Source of the DNA: Cellulophaga lytica DSM 7489
GTDB taxonomy: Bacteria > Bacteroidota > Bacteroidia > Flavobacteriales > Flavobacteriaceae
Direction of reading: 5' to 3'
Assembly (NCBI RefSeq): GCF_000190595.1
Contig: NC_015167.1
Span: 2,035,501 to 2,099,500 of the forward strand
Length of the DNA: 64,000 nucleotides
Each line of letters starts with the position of its first letter. The stretch's first letter is position 1. Shown here piece after piece: positions 18,176-26,737 of this stretch. The notes under the pieces are model-generated. The model saw only the letters and a program-made list of their open reading frames with translations, was not told the DNA's origin and made no database searches. Position numbers and translations under genes: made by a program.

Positions 18176-18574
18176 TTAATCTCCTATTTTGATTTTGTGT
18201 TGTTTGCAGAAATCTATAAGTGCTGCTAAGGAAGTATGCTGTTCAGAAACCTCTAAGTCTCTATGTATTTTATTGATAAGCTGAAATCGGTAATACGTTA
18301 TGTTTAATATTTTAACTGCTTTAAGACTACTTATTTCATTTAGGTTGTAGGTAGATCTATATGATTTTTGAGTAAGCATATAAATTGCATAACTTATTGA
18401 TGCAATTAATAGGACTATGGAGAGGTAGAAGAGTAAGTTGCTCTTATTGTTAATAATATTTAAACCAGAGCTTAAAATAATAAGTACAGAGAAGATTTTA
18501 CCGTTGATTTTTTGACTTTTAATATTATCAATAATCTCAATTTTGCTTAAATCTTCTCTGTAATTTATTTTCAT
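18176..18574 (-). CDS. Hypothetical membrane protein downstream of frr
   Basis: A 132-residue protein I do not recognise. It has two membrane helices, about 27-43 and 46-67, separated by a short loop, with basic hydrophilic N- and C-terminal parts that probably face the cytoplasm. The C-terminal half (LEVSEQHTSLAALIDFCKQHKIKIGD) looks helical. Its start is only 11 bases after the frr stop, so it is likely cotranscribed with frr. Confidence 0.65.
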   Translation of the reverse strand: MKINYREDLSKIEIIDNIKSQKINGKIFSVLIILSSGLNIINNKSNLLFYLSIVLLIASISYAIYMLTQKSYRSTYNLNEISSLKAVKILNITYYRFQLINKIHRDLEVSEQHTSLAALIDFCKQHKIKIGD

Positions 18575-18585
18575 TTTAAAAAAAA

Positions 18586-19143
18586 TTAAACTTTCATTAT
18601 TTCTGCTTCTTTGGTAACTAGTAAAGCGTCAATTTTTTTTGTATACAAGTTAGTTAAATCTTGTACATCTGCTTCTGCATTCTTTTTTAAGTCTTCAGAT
18701 GCATCATCTAAAGCTCTAATTTCTTTATTTGCTTCTTGTCTTGCGTTTCTAATTCCAATTTTAGCATCATCTGCTTCTCCTTTAGCTTGTTTTGCTAAAT
18801 CTCTTCTTCTTTCTTCTGTTAATGGTGGTACGTTTATAATAACAAAATCACCATTGTTCATTGGGTTAAAGCCAAGATTAGAGTTCATGATGGCTTTTTC
18901 TATTTCTTGAAGCATATTTTTTTCCCATGGCTGAACAGATATTGTTCTGGCATCAGGAGTGTTTACATTAGCTACTTGAGAAAGTGGAGTTGCAGATCCG
19001 TAGTAGTCTACCATAACACTAGATAGCATAACTGGACTAGCTTTACCTGCTCTAATTTTAATAAATGCTTTTTCTAAATGGTCTATTGTGCCATTCATAC
19101 TCTCTTTAGTACTGTCTAATATAAAATTAATTTCTTCGTTCAT
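18586..19143 (-). CDS. frr: Ribosome recycling factor
   Basis: Splits post-termination ribosomes together with EF-G. The 185-residue length and the motifs of both domains are standard: the N-terminal helix (HLEKAFIKIRAGKASPVML), the domain II beta region (YYGSATPLSQVANV, ISVQPWEKNMLQEIEKAI), NVPPLTEERRRDLAKQAKGEAD and the C-terminal helix. Follows pyrH after 41 bases, the classical tsf-pyrH-frr order. Confidence 0.97.
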   Translation of the reverse strand: MNEEINFILDSTKESMNGTIDHLEKAFIKIRAGKASPVMLSSVMVDYYGSATPLSQVANVNTPDARTISVQPWEKNMLQEIEKAIMNSNLGFNPMNNGDFVIINVPPLTEERRRDLAKQAKGEADDAKIGIRNARQEANKEIRALDDASEDLKKNAEADVQDLTNLYTKKIDALLVTKEAEIMKV

Positions 19144-19184
19144 TGTGTTACTATTTAATCTTGGTTCAGCATAAACTGTACCAC

Positions 19185-19892
19185 TTATAAATTTACTTCT
19201 GTTCCTATATTTTCTCCTGATAGTAGTTTTAATAAATTTCCTTTTGTGTTCATATCAAAAACCACAATAGGTAATTCATTTTCTTGACTTAATGTAAACG
19301 CGGTGGTATCCATTACTTTTAAGCCTTTATTAAGTACATCTTGAAAAGATATTTTATCAAACTTAGTTGCATTGGCATCTTTTTCTGGGTCAGATGTGTA
19401 AATGCCGTCTACTCTTGTTCCTTTTAATATTACGTCTGCTTCAATTTCAATAGCGCGTAATACAGCTGCGGAATCTGTTGTAAAATATGGATTACCTGTT
19501 CCACCACCAAAAATAACTACTCTTCCTTTTTCAAGGTGTCTCATAGCTTTTCTTCTAATAAATGGTTCTGCTACTTCGTTTATTTTAATTGCAGTTTGTA
19601 GTCTTGTTTGTACGCCTGCGTCTTCTAATGCGCTTTGCAAGGCAAGCCCGTTTATTACGGTAGCCAGCATTCCCATATGGTCTCCTTGTACGCGGTCCAT
19701 ACCGTTACTTGCTCCGGCAACACCTCTAAAAATATTTCCTCCACCAATTACTATTGCTACCTGAATACCTTTGTCTATTACTTGTTTTATCTCAGTAGCA
19801 TATTCTGCAAGTCTTACAGGGTCTATGCCGTATTGTCTAGAGCCCATTAAGGCTTCTCCGCTTAATTTTAAAAGTATTCTTTTGTATTGCAT
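19185..19892 (-). CDS. pyrH: UMP kinase
   Basis: Bacterial uridylate kinase of the amino-acid kinase fold, making UDP from UMP. Motifs: [10 protein letters not shown] (8-17), [11 protein letters not shown] (about 48-58), the [15 protein letters not shown] segment (about 71-85), [19 protein letters not shown] (about 128-146) and [17 protein letters not shown]. The length of 235 residues is typical. It has its own promoter box and lies beyond the tsf terminator, so pyrH-frr is transcribed separately from rpsB-tsf. Confidence 0.97.
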   Translation of the reverse strand: MQYKRILLKLSGEALMGSRQYGIDPVRLAEYATEIKQVIDKGIQVAIVIGGGNIFRGVAGASNGMDRVQGDHMGMLATVINGLALQSALEDAGVQTRLQTAIKINEVAEPFIRRKAMRHLEKGRVVIFGGGTGNPYFTTDSAAVLRAIEIEADVILKGTRVDGIYTSDPEKDANATKFDKISFQDVLNKGLKVMDTTAFTLSQENELPIVVFDMNTKGNLLKLLSGENIGTEVNL

Positions 19893-19914
19893 TTTTGGTG
19901 ATGTTTATGGTTAG

Positions 19915-19922
19915 CAAAAATA
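19915..19922 (-). promoter_or_regulatory. Putative -7 promoter box of pyrH
   Basis: Minus-strand TATTTTTG, exact match to TAnnTTTG, ending 22 bases before the pyrH ATG. Confidence 0.5.
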
Positions 19923-19998
19923 ATGAAAAAAATGAACGGTAAAGTATGTCTCATATTTTATTCTATTATTTTGTTGCGTTATAGTTGTTGTAATAAAA

Positions 19999-20034
19999 TA
20001 AAAAAGCCGTTTCCTAAAAAAAGGAAACGGCTTT
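19999..20034 (-). terminator. Intrinsic terminator of rpsB-tsf
   Basis: AGCCGTTTCCT (20005-20015) pairs perfectly with AGGAAACGGCT (20022-20032) around a six-base loop. In the minus direction the stem is followed by a run of six T. It lies 30 bases after the tsf stop. Confidence 0.92.
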
Positions 20035-20063
20035 AATTATAACTTTAAAAGTTTTGTCTTTTG

Positions 20064-21029
20064 TTATCCAAGAGCAACTCTTTTAAAAGATGCTACAGCT
20101 ACATCGCCGTAAGAAGAAACGTAAGATGCTACGTTAATTTTTTCATCTTTAATAAAGTTTTGGTCTAATAAACATTGCTCTTGATCAAGAGTAGTGTTGT
20201 CAGATACAAATCTTTCCATTTTACCTGGTAAAATTTTGTCCCAAATTTGCTCTGGTTTACCTTCTGCTTTAAGTTGTTCTTTTGCACTTTCTTCTGCAGC
20301 AGCCATAACTTCTGGAGTTAATTGTGCCATAGAAATGTACTGAGGTACGTTTTTAAGAGTTTTCCCTAAACGCTCTAACTCAATATTGTCTTTTTCAATA
20401 ACAGCAATTCTTGCTTCAGTTTCAGATGCTATGTAAGCTGGGTCAAAATCTTTGTAAGATAATGTTGTAGCTCCCATAGATGCAATTTGCATTGCAACGT
20501 CTTTAGCTAAAGTTTCAATGTTATCTACTTTAGCAGTAAAACCAACTACAGCAGCAATTTTGTTAATGTGTACATAAGAACCAACGTAAGGAGCCTCTAC
20601 AGTCTCAAAAGCGTTAATTTCTAATTTTTCACCAATAACACCAGTTTGCTCAACTAATTTGTCTGCAACTGTCATACCGTCAAAATCAGCAGCTAAAAAC
20701 TCATCTTTAGAGTTGTAGTTAAGTGCTAATTCTCCTAATTGGTTAGCAAGTGCTAAAAAGTTTTCGTTTTTACCAACAAAATCAGTTTCACAACCTAATA
20801 CTATTGCAACACCTTTGTTAGCATCTGCATTTACTTTAGCAACTGCAGCACCTTCGCTAGAGTCACGATCAGCTCTTTTTTCTGCTACTTTCTGACCTTT
20901 TTTACGTAATACGTCAATTGCTTTGTCAAAATCACCTTCAGCTTCAACTAAAGCTTTTTTGCAGTCCATCATTCCTGCGCCAGTAGCTTTTCTTAGTTTA
21001 TTTACTTCTGCAGCTGTAATTTTTGCCAT
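20064..21029 (-). CDS. tsf: Elongation factor Ts
   Basis: Guanine-nucleotide exchange factor for EF-Tu, 321 residues. The N-terminal UBA-like domain has VNKLRKATGAGMMDCKKAL (about 9-27), followed by DVLRKKGQKVAEKRADR and the core motif VLGCETDFVGKNENF (about 77-91) whose Asp and Phe insert into EF-Tu. A longer C-terminal part than in E. coli (283 residues) is normal in Bacteroidota. Lies 99 bases after rpsB and is followed by a terminator. Confidence 0.97.
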   Translation of the reverse strand: MAKITAAEVNKLRKATGAGMMDCKKALVEAEGDFDKAIDVLRKKGQKVAEKRADRDSSEGAAVAKVNADANKGVAIVLGCETDFVGKNENFLALANQLGELALNYNSKDEFLAADFDGMTVADKLVEQTGVIGEKLEINAFETVEAPYVGSYVHINKIAAVVGFTAKVDNIETLAKDVAMQIASMGATTLSYKDFDPAYIASETEARIAVIEKDNIELERLGKTLKNVPQYISMAQLTPEVMAAAEESAKEQLKAEGKPEQIWDKILPGKMERFVSDNTTLDQEQCLLDQNFIKDEKINVASYVSSYGDVAVASFKRVALG

Positions 21030-21128
21030 TTTATTTTAAGTTTTAATATTGCTCTAAATAAAGATTAATTTTTTAGAACGATGTTAAATTAATATTTTGT
21101 TTTATTTATATAAAAGGTTGTGAATAGA

Positions 21129-22151
21129 TTATTCTATACCACCTTTAGTATTGTCTTGCCATACTTTTAACTCATCCCATTTACCATCAGCAGCCATTTT
21201 AGCTTGCTTTGGCCAAGAACCAGGGTTTTTAGATGCAAAACTAGAACCAGCAGCAGTTAATATAGCGCTTAAATCTTCAACAGATTTAGCAGCTAAGTCT
21301 GCGTAAGTTTTAATTCCTTCGTTTTGGAAAATCTCAGCAATTTTAGGTCCAATTCCTTCAACTTTAGTTAAATCATCTGTAGCAGTTTTAGCTTCTGCTT
21401 TAGGAGCTGCTTTTGCTTTAGGAGTAGAATCTTTTCCTTCTTTTTCAGCTTGTTTGTCAGATTTACGATCAGCTAAACCTTCTATTATAGCTTCAGAAAC
21501 GTGAGATAATACAGCTTCAATAGATTTAGAAGCATCATCGTTAGATGGTATAATGTAGTCTATTGGTCTAGGGTCAGAGTTTGTATCTACCATTGCAAAA
21601 ATAGGAATGTTTAATTTTAAAGCTTCCTTAACTGCAATGTGCTCTCTCATTGTATCTACAATAAATAAAGCTCCTGGTAAACGAGTCATATCAGAGATAG
21701 AACCTAAGTTTTTCTCTAATTTAGCTCTTAAACGATCTACTTGTAAACGTTCTTTTTTAGATAAAGTTAAAAAAGTACCATCTTTTTTCATTCTATCAAT
21801 AGAAGCCATTTTTTTAACAGCTTTACGAATAGTAACAAAGTTAGTTAACATACCACCTGGCCATCTTTCAGTGATGTAAGGCATATTTGCTTTTCCTGCT
21901 TTGTCTGCAACAATGTCTTTTGCTTGTTTTTTGGTAGCTACAAAAAGTATTTTTCTACCAGATGCTGCTATCTTTTTTAAAGCTTCATTAGCTTCTTCAA
22001 TTTTTGCAGCTGTTTTGTATAAGTTAATAACGTGTATTCCGTTACGCTCCATATAAATATATGGTGCCATATTCGGGTTCCACTTTCTTGTAAGGTGACC
22101 AAAGTGTACACCTGCTTCTAATAAGTCTTTTACTTCAATTTTGTTTGCCAT
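21129..22151 (-). CDS. rpsB: Ribosomal protein S2 with C-terminal helix-hairpin-helix extension
   Basis: Small-subunit protein S2; residues 1-228 give the complete family domain (LLEAGVHFGHLTRKWNPNM, ERWPGGMLTNF, LPGALFIVDTMREHIAV, DTNSDPRPIDYIIPSNDDA). Then comes a Lys/Ala-rich linker (about 230-257) and an added module (259-335) with DDLTKVEGIGPKIAEIF, a helix-hairpin-helix GIGP turn, ending in a WPKQAKMAADGKW segment. Normal S2 is about 240-260 residues, so about 80 residues are extra. The same module is found at the end of ActC in this window. From memory, Bacteroidota ribosomal protein L21 can carry a similar tail. rpsB-tsf is the usual operon. Confidence 0.95.
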   Translation of the reverse strand: MANKIEVKDLLEAGVHFGHLTRKWNPNMAPYIYMERNGIHVINLYKTAAKIEEANEALKKIAASGRKILFVATKKQAKDIVADKAGKANMPYITERWPGGMLTNFVTIRKAVKKMASIDRMKKDGTFLTLSKKERLQVDRLRAKLEKNLGSISDMTRLPGALFIVDTMREHIAVKEALKLNIPIFAMVDTNSDPRPIDYIIPSNDDASKSIEAVLSHVSEAIIEGLADRKSDKQAEKEGKDSTPKAKAAPKAEAKTATDDLTKVEGIGPKIAEIFQNEGIKTYADLAAKSVEDLSAILTAAGSSFASKNPGSWPKQAKMAADGKWDELKVWQDNTKGGIE

Positions 22152-22376
22152 TTTTTTGTAATAGTTTACGTTCCGTTTTACTTAGCAATGCTAAAGTAGT
22201 GCGTATGCAGTCTCTAACATTTAGATGCTAAACTAGTGTTTCCTGTATGGTAGCAGAAAACAACGACAACTTGTTTTAATTTATGCTTTAGAATTTTTTC
22301 TAAAGGCTTCTCAATGAACTTGTTTTTGTTGGCATTACCAACGGTATAAAATCAGAAAAAATCTGATGTAAAAAAA
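22152..22376 (-). other. Leader region of rpsB with several hairpins
   Basis: The 225 bases between the rpsI terminator and rpsB hold no gene. On the minus strand three small inverted repeats are visible: 22351-22367 (ATCAGA/TCTGAT, followed by a short T tract), 22328-22342 (GTTGG/CCAAC) and 22286-22305 (CTTTAGA/TCTAAAG). A near match to the -7 box (TACTTTAG, complement of 22191-22198) lies 39 bases before the ATG. Whether this is a structured, S2-regulated leader is inference. Confidence 0.3.
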
Positions 22377-22393
22377 CCGGAACAATGTTCCGG
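22370..22393 (-). terminator. Intrinsic terminator after rpsI
   Basis: CCGGAAC (22377-22383) pairs with GTTCCGG (22387-22393) around a three-base loop; on the minus strand seven T follow. It is nine bases after the rpsI stop. Confidence 0.85.
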
Positions 22394-22402
22394 AATATAT
22401 TC

Positions 22403-22789
22403 TTAACGCTTAGAGAATTGAAATTTCTTACGGGCTTTCTTCTGACCGAATTTCTTACGCTCTACCATTCTTGGATCTCTAGTTAAAAGACCTTCTGGCT
22501 TTAATATCAATCTGTTTTCAGCATCTACTTCGCACATTGCTCTAGAAAGAGCTAGTCTAATAGCTTCTGCTTGTCCAGTAATACCTCCTCCGTAAACATT
22601 TACTTTTACGTCAAAGTTTTCATCATTGCTGGTTAAAGCAAATGGTTGTTTTACTTTGTACTGTAAAGTAGCAGTAGGGAAATATTCATTTAAATCTTTT
22701 TTGTTGATTGTAATGTTACCTTTTCCTTCAGAAACATATACACGTGCAACAGCAGTTTTACGTCTGCCTATTTTATGAATTACCTCCAT
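22403..22789 (-). CDS. rpsI: Ribosomal protein S9
   Basis: Small-subunit protein S9, 128 residues, with the family segments GRRKTAVARVYV, the VNVYGGGITGQAEAIRLALSRA core and the basic C-terminal tail ending KKARKKFQFSKR that reaches the P-site tRNA. The ATG shares one base with the rplM stop (TAATG), so translation is coupled to L13, as in most bacteria. Confidence 0.98.
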   Translation of the reverse strand: MEVIHKIGRRKTAVARVYVSEGKGNITINKKDLNEYFPTATLQYKVKQPFALTSNDENFDVKVNVYGGGITGQAEAIRLALSRAMCEVDAENRLILKPEGLLTRDPRMVERKKFGQKKARKKFQFSKR

Positions 22790-23241
22790 TATAAATCCTT
22801 TAAGTTTATTGCTTTTGGTTTTTGTGCCTCTTGGTTGTGCTCAGGACCTACGTAAACTTTTAAATTACGAAAAAGTTCTGCTCCTAATCTGTTCTTAGGT
22901 AGCATTCCTTTTATTGATTTTTCCACTACACGTGCTGGGTTCTTCTCCAACATTTCAATAGCTGTCTGAGACCTTTGTCCACCAGGGTAACCTGTGTGTC
23001 TTATATAAGTCTTAGTTTGCCATTTGTTACCGCTAAGAGTAACTTTCTCTGCATTGATAACAATTACGTTATCCCCACAGTCCACATGTGGTGTAAAATT
23101 AGGTTTGTTCTTTCCTCTTAAGATTTTTGCAACCTTAGAAGCAAGACGACCCAACGTTTCTCCTTCAGCATCAACCAATAACCACTCCTTAGAAACGGTT
23201 GCTTTATTGGCTGAAATTGTCTTGTAGCTTAATGTATCCAC
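22789..23241 (-). CDS. rplM: Ribosomal protein L13
   Basis: Large-subunit protein L13, 150 residues, with WLLVDAEGETLGRLASKVAKILRGK, the HVDCGDNVIVINAEKV core and RHTGYPGGQRS, followed by VVEKSIKGMLPKNRLGAEL. The start codon is GTG: the sequence MDTLSYKTI matches the normal family N-terminus and no ATG is available upstream in frame. First gene of the rplM-rpsI operon, 44 bases downstream of a near-perfect promoter. Confidence 0.97.
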   Translation of the reverse strand: MDTLSYKTISANKATVSKEWLLVDAEGETLGRLASKVAKILRGKNKPNFTPHVDCGDNVIVINAEKVTLSGNKWQTKTYIRHTGYPGGQRSQTAIEMLEKNPARVVEKSIKGMLPKNRLGAELFRNLKVYVGPEHNQEAQKPKAINLKDL

Positions 23242-23285
23242 ACTAATATATTTTTATTATTTACTTAATCCCGATAAACGGGGTG

Positions 23286-23316
23286 CAAATGTACAATTAT
23301 TTACTTGAAATACAAA
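23286..23316 (-). promoter_or_regulatory. Promoter of rplM-rpsI
   Basis: On the minus strand TTTG (23313-23316), a 19-base spacer, then TACATTTG (23286-23293): this is the Bacteroidota sigma consensus TTTG-N19-TAnnTTTG with no mismatch. The transcribed leader starts with a small CCCG/CGGG hairpin (23271-23284). Confidence 0.8.
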
Positions 23317-23482
23317 TGCTTATTTCCGTTTATTTTTATTGTTTTTTTCAAATGCTATTGTTTTCTTGATTTTCCAAGCTTTATTTTTTTCGATTTTAAC
23401 AAAATTTTGTCTTTTTTAGCTACAATTATATAATAGGAGTGCTATTTTTACGCCTTATATTAAAAAATAACCAGAATAACCA

Positions 23483-26107
23483 ATGTTAAAGTTTAGTCTA
23501 ACAAGTGCTTTAGTATTTTTAACTACAGCGCTTTTTTCTCAAGAAAGTGCAAATATACAAGTTCCTAAGAGGGTGTACACTACAAATAGTGTAGAAAATA
23601 AAAAATCTCCTGTTATAGATGGTTATTTAACAGATGCTGCTTGGAATAATGTAGAGTGGCAAGGAGATTTTGTAGAGTGGAGGCCAGATGAAAATACTAG
23701 TCCAACCCAACCTACCAAGTTTAAAATAGTGTATGATGATAAGTTTTTATATGTTGCTTTTAAATGTTATGACGCTGATTTAGATAAAATTGAAAAACGT
23801 TTGTCTAGGCGAGATGGTTTTCAAGGAGATTGGGTAGAAATTAATATTGATAGTTATAATGATAAAAGAACAGCTTTCTCTTTTACATTTACAGTAGCAG
23901 GTGTTAAGGGTGATGAGTTTATATCTGAAAACGGTAGTAGTTGGGACAGTAGCTGGAATCCTATTTGGTATGGTAGCTCTAAATTAGATGATGAAGGTTG
24001 GACGGCAGAACTTAAAATACCTTTTAGTCAGCTTAAATTTGGCGATGCTAAAGAGCAGGTTTGGGGATTACAAGTTAAACGTAGAATTTTTAGAGCCGAG
24101 GAGCGCTCCATTTGGCAACGTATTCCTTTAGAGTCTTCTGGTTATGTTAGTGAGTTTGGTGAGTTACGTGGGTTGTTAAATATTAAGCCTCAAAAACAAT
24201 TAGAAATTCAACCTTTTGTGGTCAATCAATATGATAGTTATCCAAAAGAAGTTGGCAATCCTTATAGAGATGGGTCTGATTATAAGTTTAATGGTGGTTT
24301 AGATGCTAAAATTGGTATAACAAACGATTTAACTTTAGATTTAACAGTTAATCCAGACTTTGGTCAAGTAGAAGCAGACCCAGGAGCAATAGCATTAGAT
24401 GGTTTTCAGATATTTTTTAGGGAGCAACGTCCATTTTTTATAGAAAATAAAAACATTTTTGACTATGAATTTGGTAGTGGTCAAGATAATTTATTTTACA
24501 GTAGACGTATTGGGCGAAACCCTCACGGAAGACCTTCCTTGGAGGATGGTGAGTATGCAGATGTGCCTAAAAACACAACAATTCTTGGAGCAGCAAAATT
24601 CTCTGGTAAAACTAAAAGTGGTTGGTCTTTAGGGCTTTTAGAGAGTGTTACTGGTAAAATGTATGCAGAAATAGATGCTAACGGAGAAAAAAGAGATGAA
24701 CTTGTAGAGCCGCTTACTAATTATTTAGTTGCAAGAGCTCAAAAAGATTTTAATAATAGGAACTCTTATGTTGGTGCAATTTTTACATCAACAAATAGAC
24801 GATTAGAAGATGATTTAGACTTTTTACGTAAATCTGCTGTTTCTGCCGGTGTAGATTTTAAGCATAACTGGAAAAATAGAGAGTATTATGTAGAGGGTAA
24901 CTTTGTTGCAAGTTCTGTTCGTGGTTCTAAAGAGGCTATAACTAATACTCAAAAATCTATTACGCATTTGTTTAACAGGGTAGATGCCGGTCACGTTAGG
25001 TTAGATACCTCTAGGACATCTTTGTCTGGTTCTGGTGGTAAGTTAGAATTTGGTAAGGCTGGTGGTGGTAATTGGCGTTATGAGGGTGGTGTACTTTGGT
25101 ATTCTCCAGAGTTAGAATTAAATGATATAGGTTTTTTGCGTCAGGCAGATAAAATTACTCAGTTTGCAGAAGTTCAGCGTTTATTTTTAAAGCCTACAGA
25201 TTTTTACCGAAATATACGTTTGCAGTTGGGGCAATATTCTACTTTTGACTTTGATGGAAACTATAATATTATGTCATACCAGTTTAATGGTAATATAAGT
25301 TATAAAAATAATTGGTGGACAGAAGTAGAGGCAACATATAACCCTGTTTTTTATAGTAACGCTAATTTGCGTGGTGGACCACGTTGGCGTTATGCAAAAG
25401 AAGGTGGTTTGGCGTTATTTGCAGGGTCAGATAACAGAAAAAAGTTTTACTCTACTGTAGGTTATGTTGGTAACAGAGGTGCAGAGGATACATTTAGTTA
25501 CAATAGATATGTGTTTAGGTTCACCTATCAACCAGTAGATGCGTTTAGTTTGTCTATGGATAATGAGTTTTCTACAGAGAAAAGTAAAACTCAATATGTA
25601 ACCCAGCGTACAGTTAATAATATAACAAGGTATATTTTAGGTGAAATTGATCAAAATACATTTAGTAGTTCTATACGCTTAAACTATAATTTAAATCCTA
25701 ATTTAAGTCTTCAGTATTATGGACAACCTTTTATTTCTAGAGGTACTTACACTAATTTTAATTATGTAAATAATCCTATTGCAAGTAGTATTGATGATAG
25801 AATTACACTGTATGGAGTTAACCAGATAGCATTAGAAAATGGGATGTATATTGTAGATGAAGATGCTAATGGAATTGCAGATTATGAGTTTGGTGATCCA
25901 GACTTTTCTTTTGTGCAATTTAGATCTAATTTAGTTTTGCGATGGGAATATATTCCTGGTTCGGAAATTTTCTTGGTTTGGTCACAAGGTTTAACGAGTA
26001 ACGCCAATCCAGATGATGCACTTGGAAGGAGTTTAAACAGGCAAATTTTAGACCGCAAAAAAGATAATACTATTTTGTTAAAGGCAACATACAGGTTTAT
26101 ATTATAG
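23483..26107 (+). CDS. DUF5916 outer-membrane protein with CBM9-like N-terminal domain
   Basis: An 874-residue secreted protein. Residues 1-20 form a signal peptide (TALVFLTTALFSQ). Residues about 40-215 form a carbohydrate-binding family 9-like beta-sandwich (SPVIDGYLTDAAWNNVEW, KIVYDDKFLYVAFKCYD, GWTAELKIPFSQLKF). The rest is rich in alternating strands (LDLTVNPDFGQVEADPG, FFREQRPFFIENKNIF, many aromatic pairs) and ends KATYRFIL, consistent with a large outer-membrane barrel. Relatives are often called hydrolase, but no catalytic motif is visible. Role in glycan or peptide handling at the surface is inference. It stands alone, divergent from rplM. Confidence 0.8.
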   Translation: MLKFSLTSALVFLTTALFSQESANIQVPKRVYTTNSVENKKSPVIDGYLTDAAWNNVEWQGDFVEWRPDENTSPTQPTKFKIVYDDKFLYVAFKCYDADLDKIEKRLSRRDGFQGDWVEINIDSYNDKRTAFSFTFTVAGVKGDEFISENGSSWDSSWNPIWYGSSKLDDEGWTAELKIPFSQLKFGDAKEQVWGLQVKRRIFRAEERSIWQRIPLESSGYVSEFGELRGLLNIKPQKQLEIQPFVVNQYDSYPKEVGNPYRDGSDYKFNGGLDAKIGITNDLTLDLTVNPDFGQVEADPGAIALDGFQIFFREQRPFFIENKNIFDYEFGSGQDNLFYSRRIGRNPHGRPSLEDGEYADVPKNTTILGAAKFSGKTKSGWSLGLLESVTGKMYAEIDANGEKRDELVEPLTNYLVARAQKDFNNRNSYVGAIFTSTNRRLEDDLDFLRKSAVSAGVDFKHNWKNREYYVEGNFVASSVRGSKEAITNTQKSITHLFNRVDAGHVRLDTSRTSLSGSGGKLEFGKAGGGNWRYEGGVLWYSPELELNDIGFLRQADKITQFAEVQRLFLKPTDFYRNIRLQLGQYSTFDFDGNYNIMSYQFNGNISYKNNWWTEVEATYNPVFYSNANLRGGPRWRYAKEGGLALFAGSDNRKKFYSTVGYVGNRGAEDTFSYNRYVFRFTYQPVDAFSLSMDNEFSTEKSKTQYVTQRTVNNITRYILGEIDQNTFSSSIRLNYNLNPNLSLQYYGQPFISRGTYTNFNYVNNPIASSIDDRITLYGVNQIALENGMYIVDEDANGIADYEFGDPDFSFVQFRSNLVLRWEYIPGSEIFLVWSQGLTSNANPDDALGRSLNRQILDRKKDNTILLKATYRFIL

Positions 26108-26179
26108 GTAAAATTAGTGCTATTATACTATAATAAAGTATTTTGCGTTTTTTAAAGTAAAAATAATCAACTAAATAAA

Positions 26180-26665
26180 ATGATAAAAAAAGGCATATTA
26201 TTAATAGCGTCTATCTGTTTGTTAAATTTTTCTTGCTCTACAGATAGTGAAAAAGAACTATTTTCTGAAAATAGTTTAGTAGGTACTTGGGTGATTTCTG
26301 ATGTTACAAGGGAAGAATCTTCAGAGGTGAATTTTCCTCAAGAAATAGCAAAGAATCTTATAGATCAAGGTTGTAAAATAATTACATATACTTTTAATGC
26401 AGATGATACATTTGTAGGTAAGGATAAATTAAATTATTTTGTAATTGAATCTAATGGCGCAGGTATAGAGGTTGATTGTCCTGAAGAGACAGATACTTTA
26501 GTTGGTACTTGGGATTTAAATGATGACCAATTAACAATTACAGATCCTACAGGAGGAGAAACTGTTATTACGGTTGACTTAAACGGTAGTACCTTAATTA
26601 TTGCAGGTGAAGATATTGATGAAGATAATTATGATGGTTTAGATATTGTTTTTACAAAAAACTAA
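26180..26665 (+). CDS. Lipocalin-like lipoprotein
   Basis: A 161-residue lipoprotein: hydrophobic signal (4-17) and lipobox LNFSC (C19) followed by STDSE. The mature part has SLVGTWVISDV near its start and a second LVGTWDLNDDQLTITD, the strand pattern of the small lipocalin-like domain (PF13648 type) common in Bacteroidota. Acidic overall. Ligand and role unknown. Single gene ending at a strong shared terminator. Confidence 0.7.
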   Translation: MIKKGILLIASICLLNFSCSTDSEKELFSENSLVGTWVISDVTREESSEVNFPQEIAKNLIDQGCKIITYTFNADDTFVGKDKLNYFVIESNGAGIEVDCPEETDTLVGTWDLNDDQLTITDPTGGETVITVDLNGSTLIIAGEDIDEDNYDGLDIVFTKN

Positions 26666-26684
26666 AACCATTTTACTAATAAAT

Positions 26685-26724
26685 AAAAAAAGGACATTAG
26701 GTTTTTCTAATGTCCTTTTTTTTT
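26685..26724. terminator. Bidirectional intrinsic terminator
   Basis: AGGACATTAG (26691-26700) pairs perfectly with CTAATGTCCT (26707-26716) around GTTTTT, with A6 on the left and T8 on the right. Shared by the lipocalin-like gene and polA. Confidence 0.93.
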
Positions 26725-26737
26725 ATTGTGTATTTAG

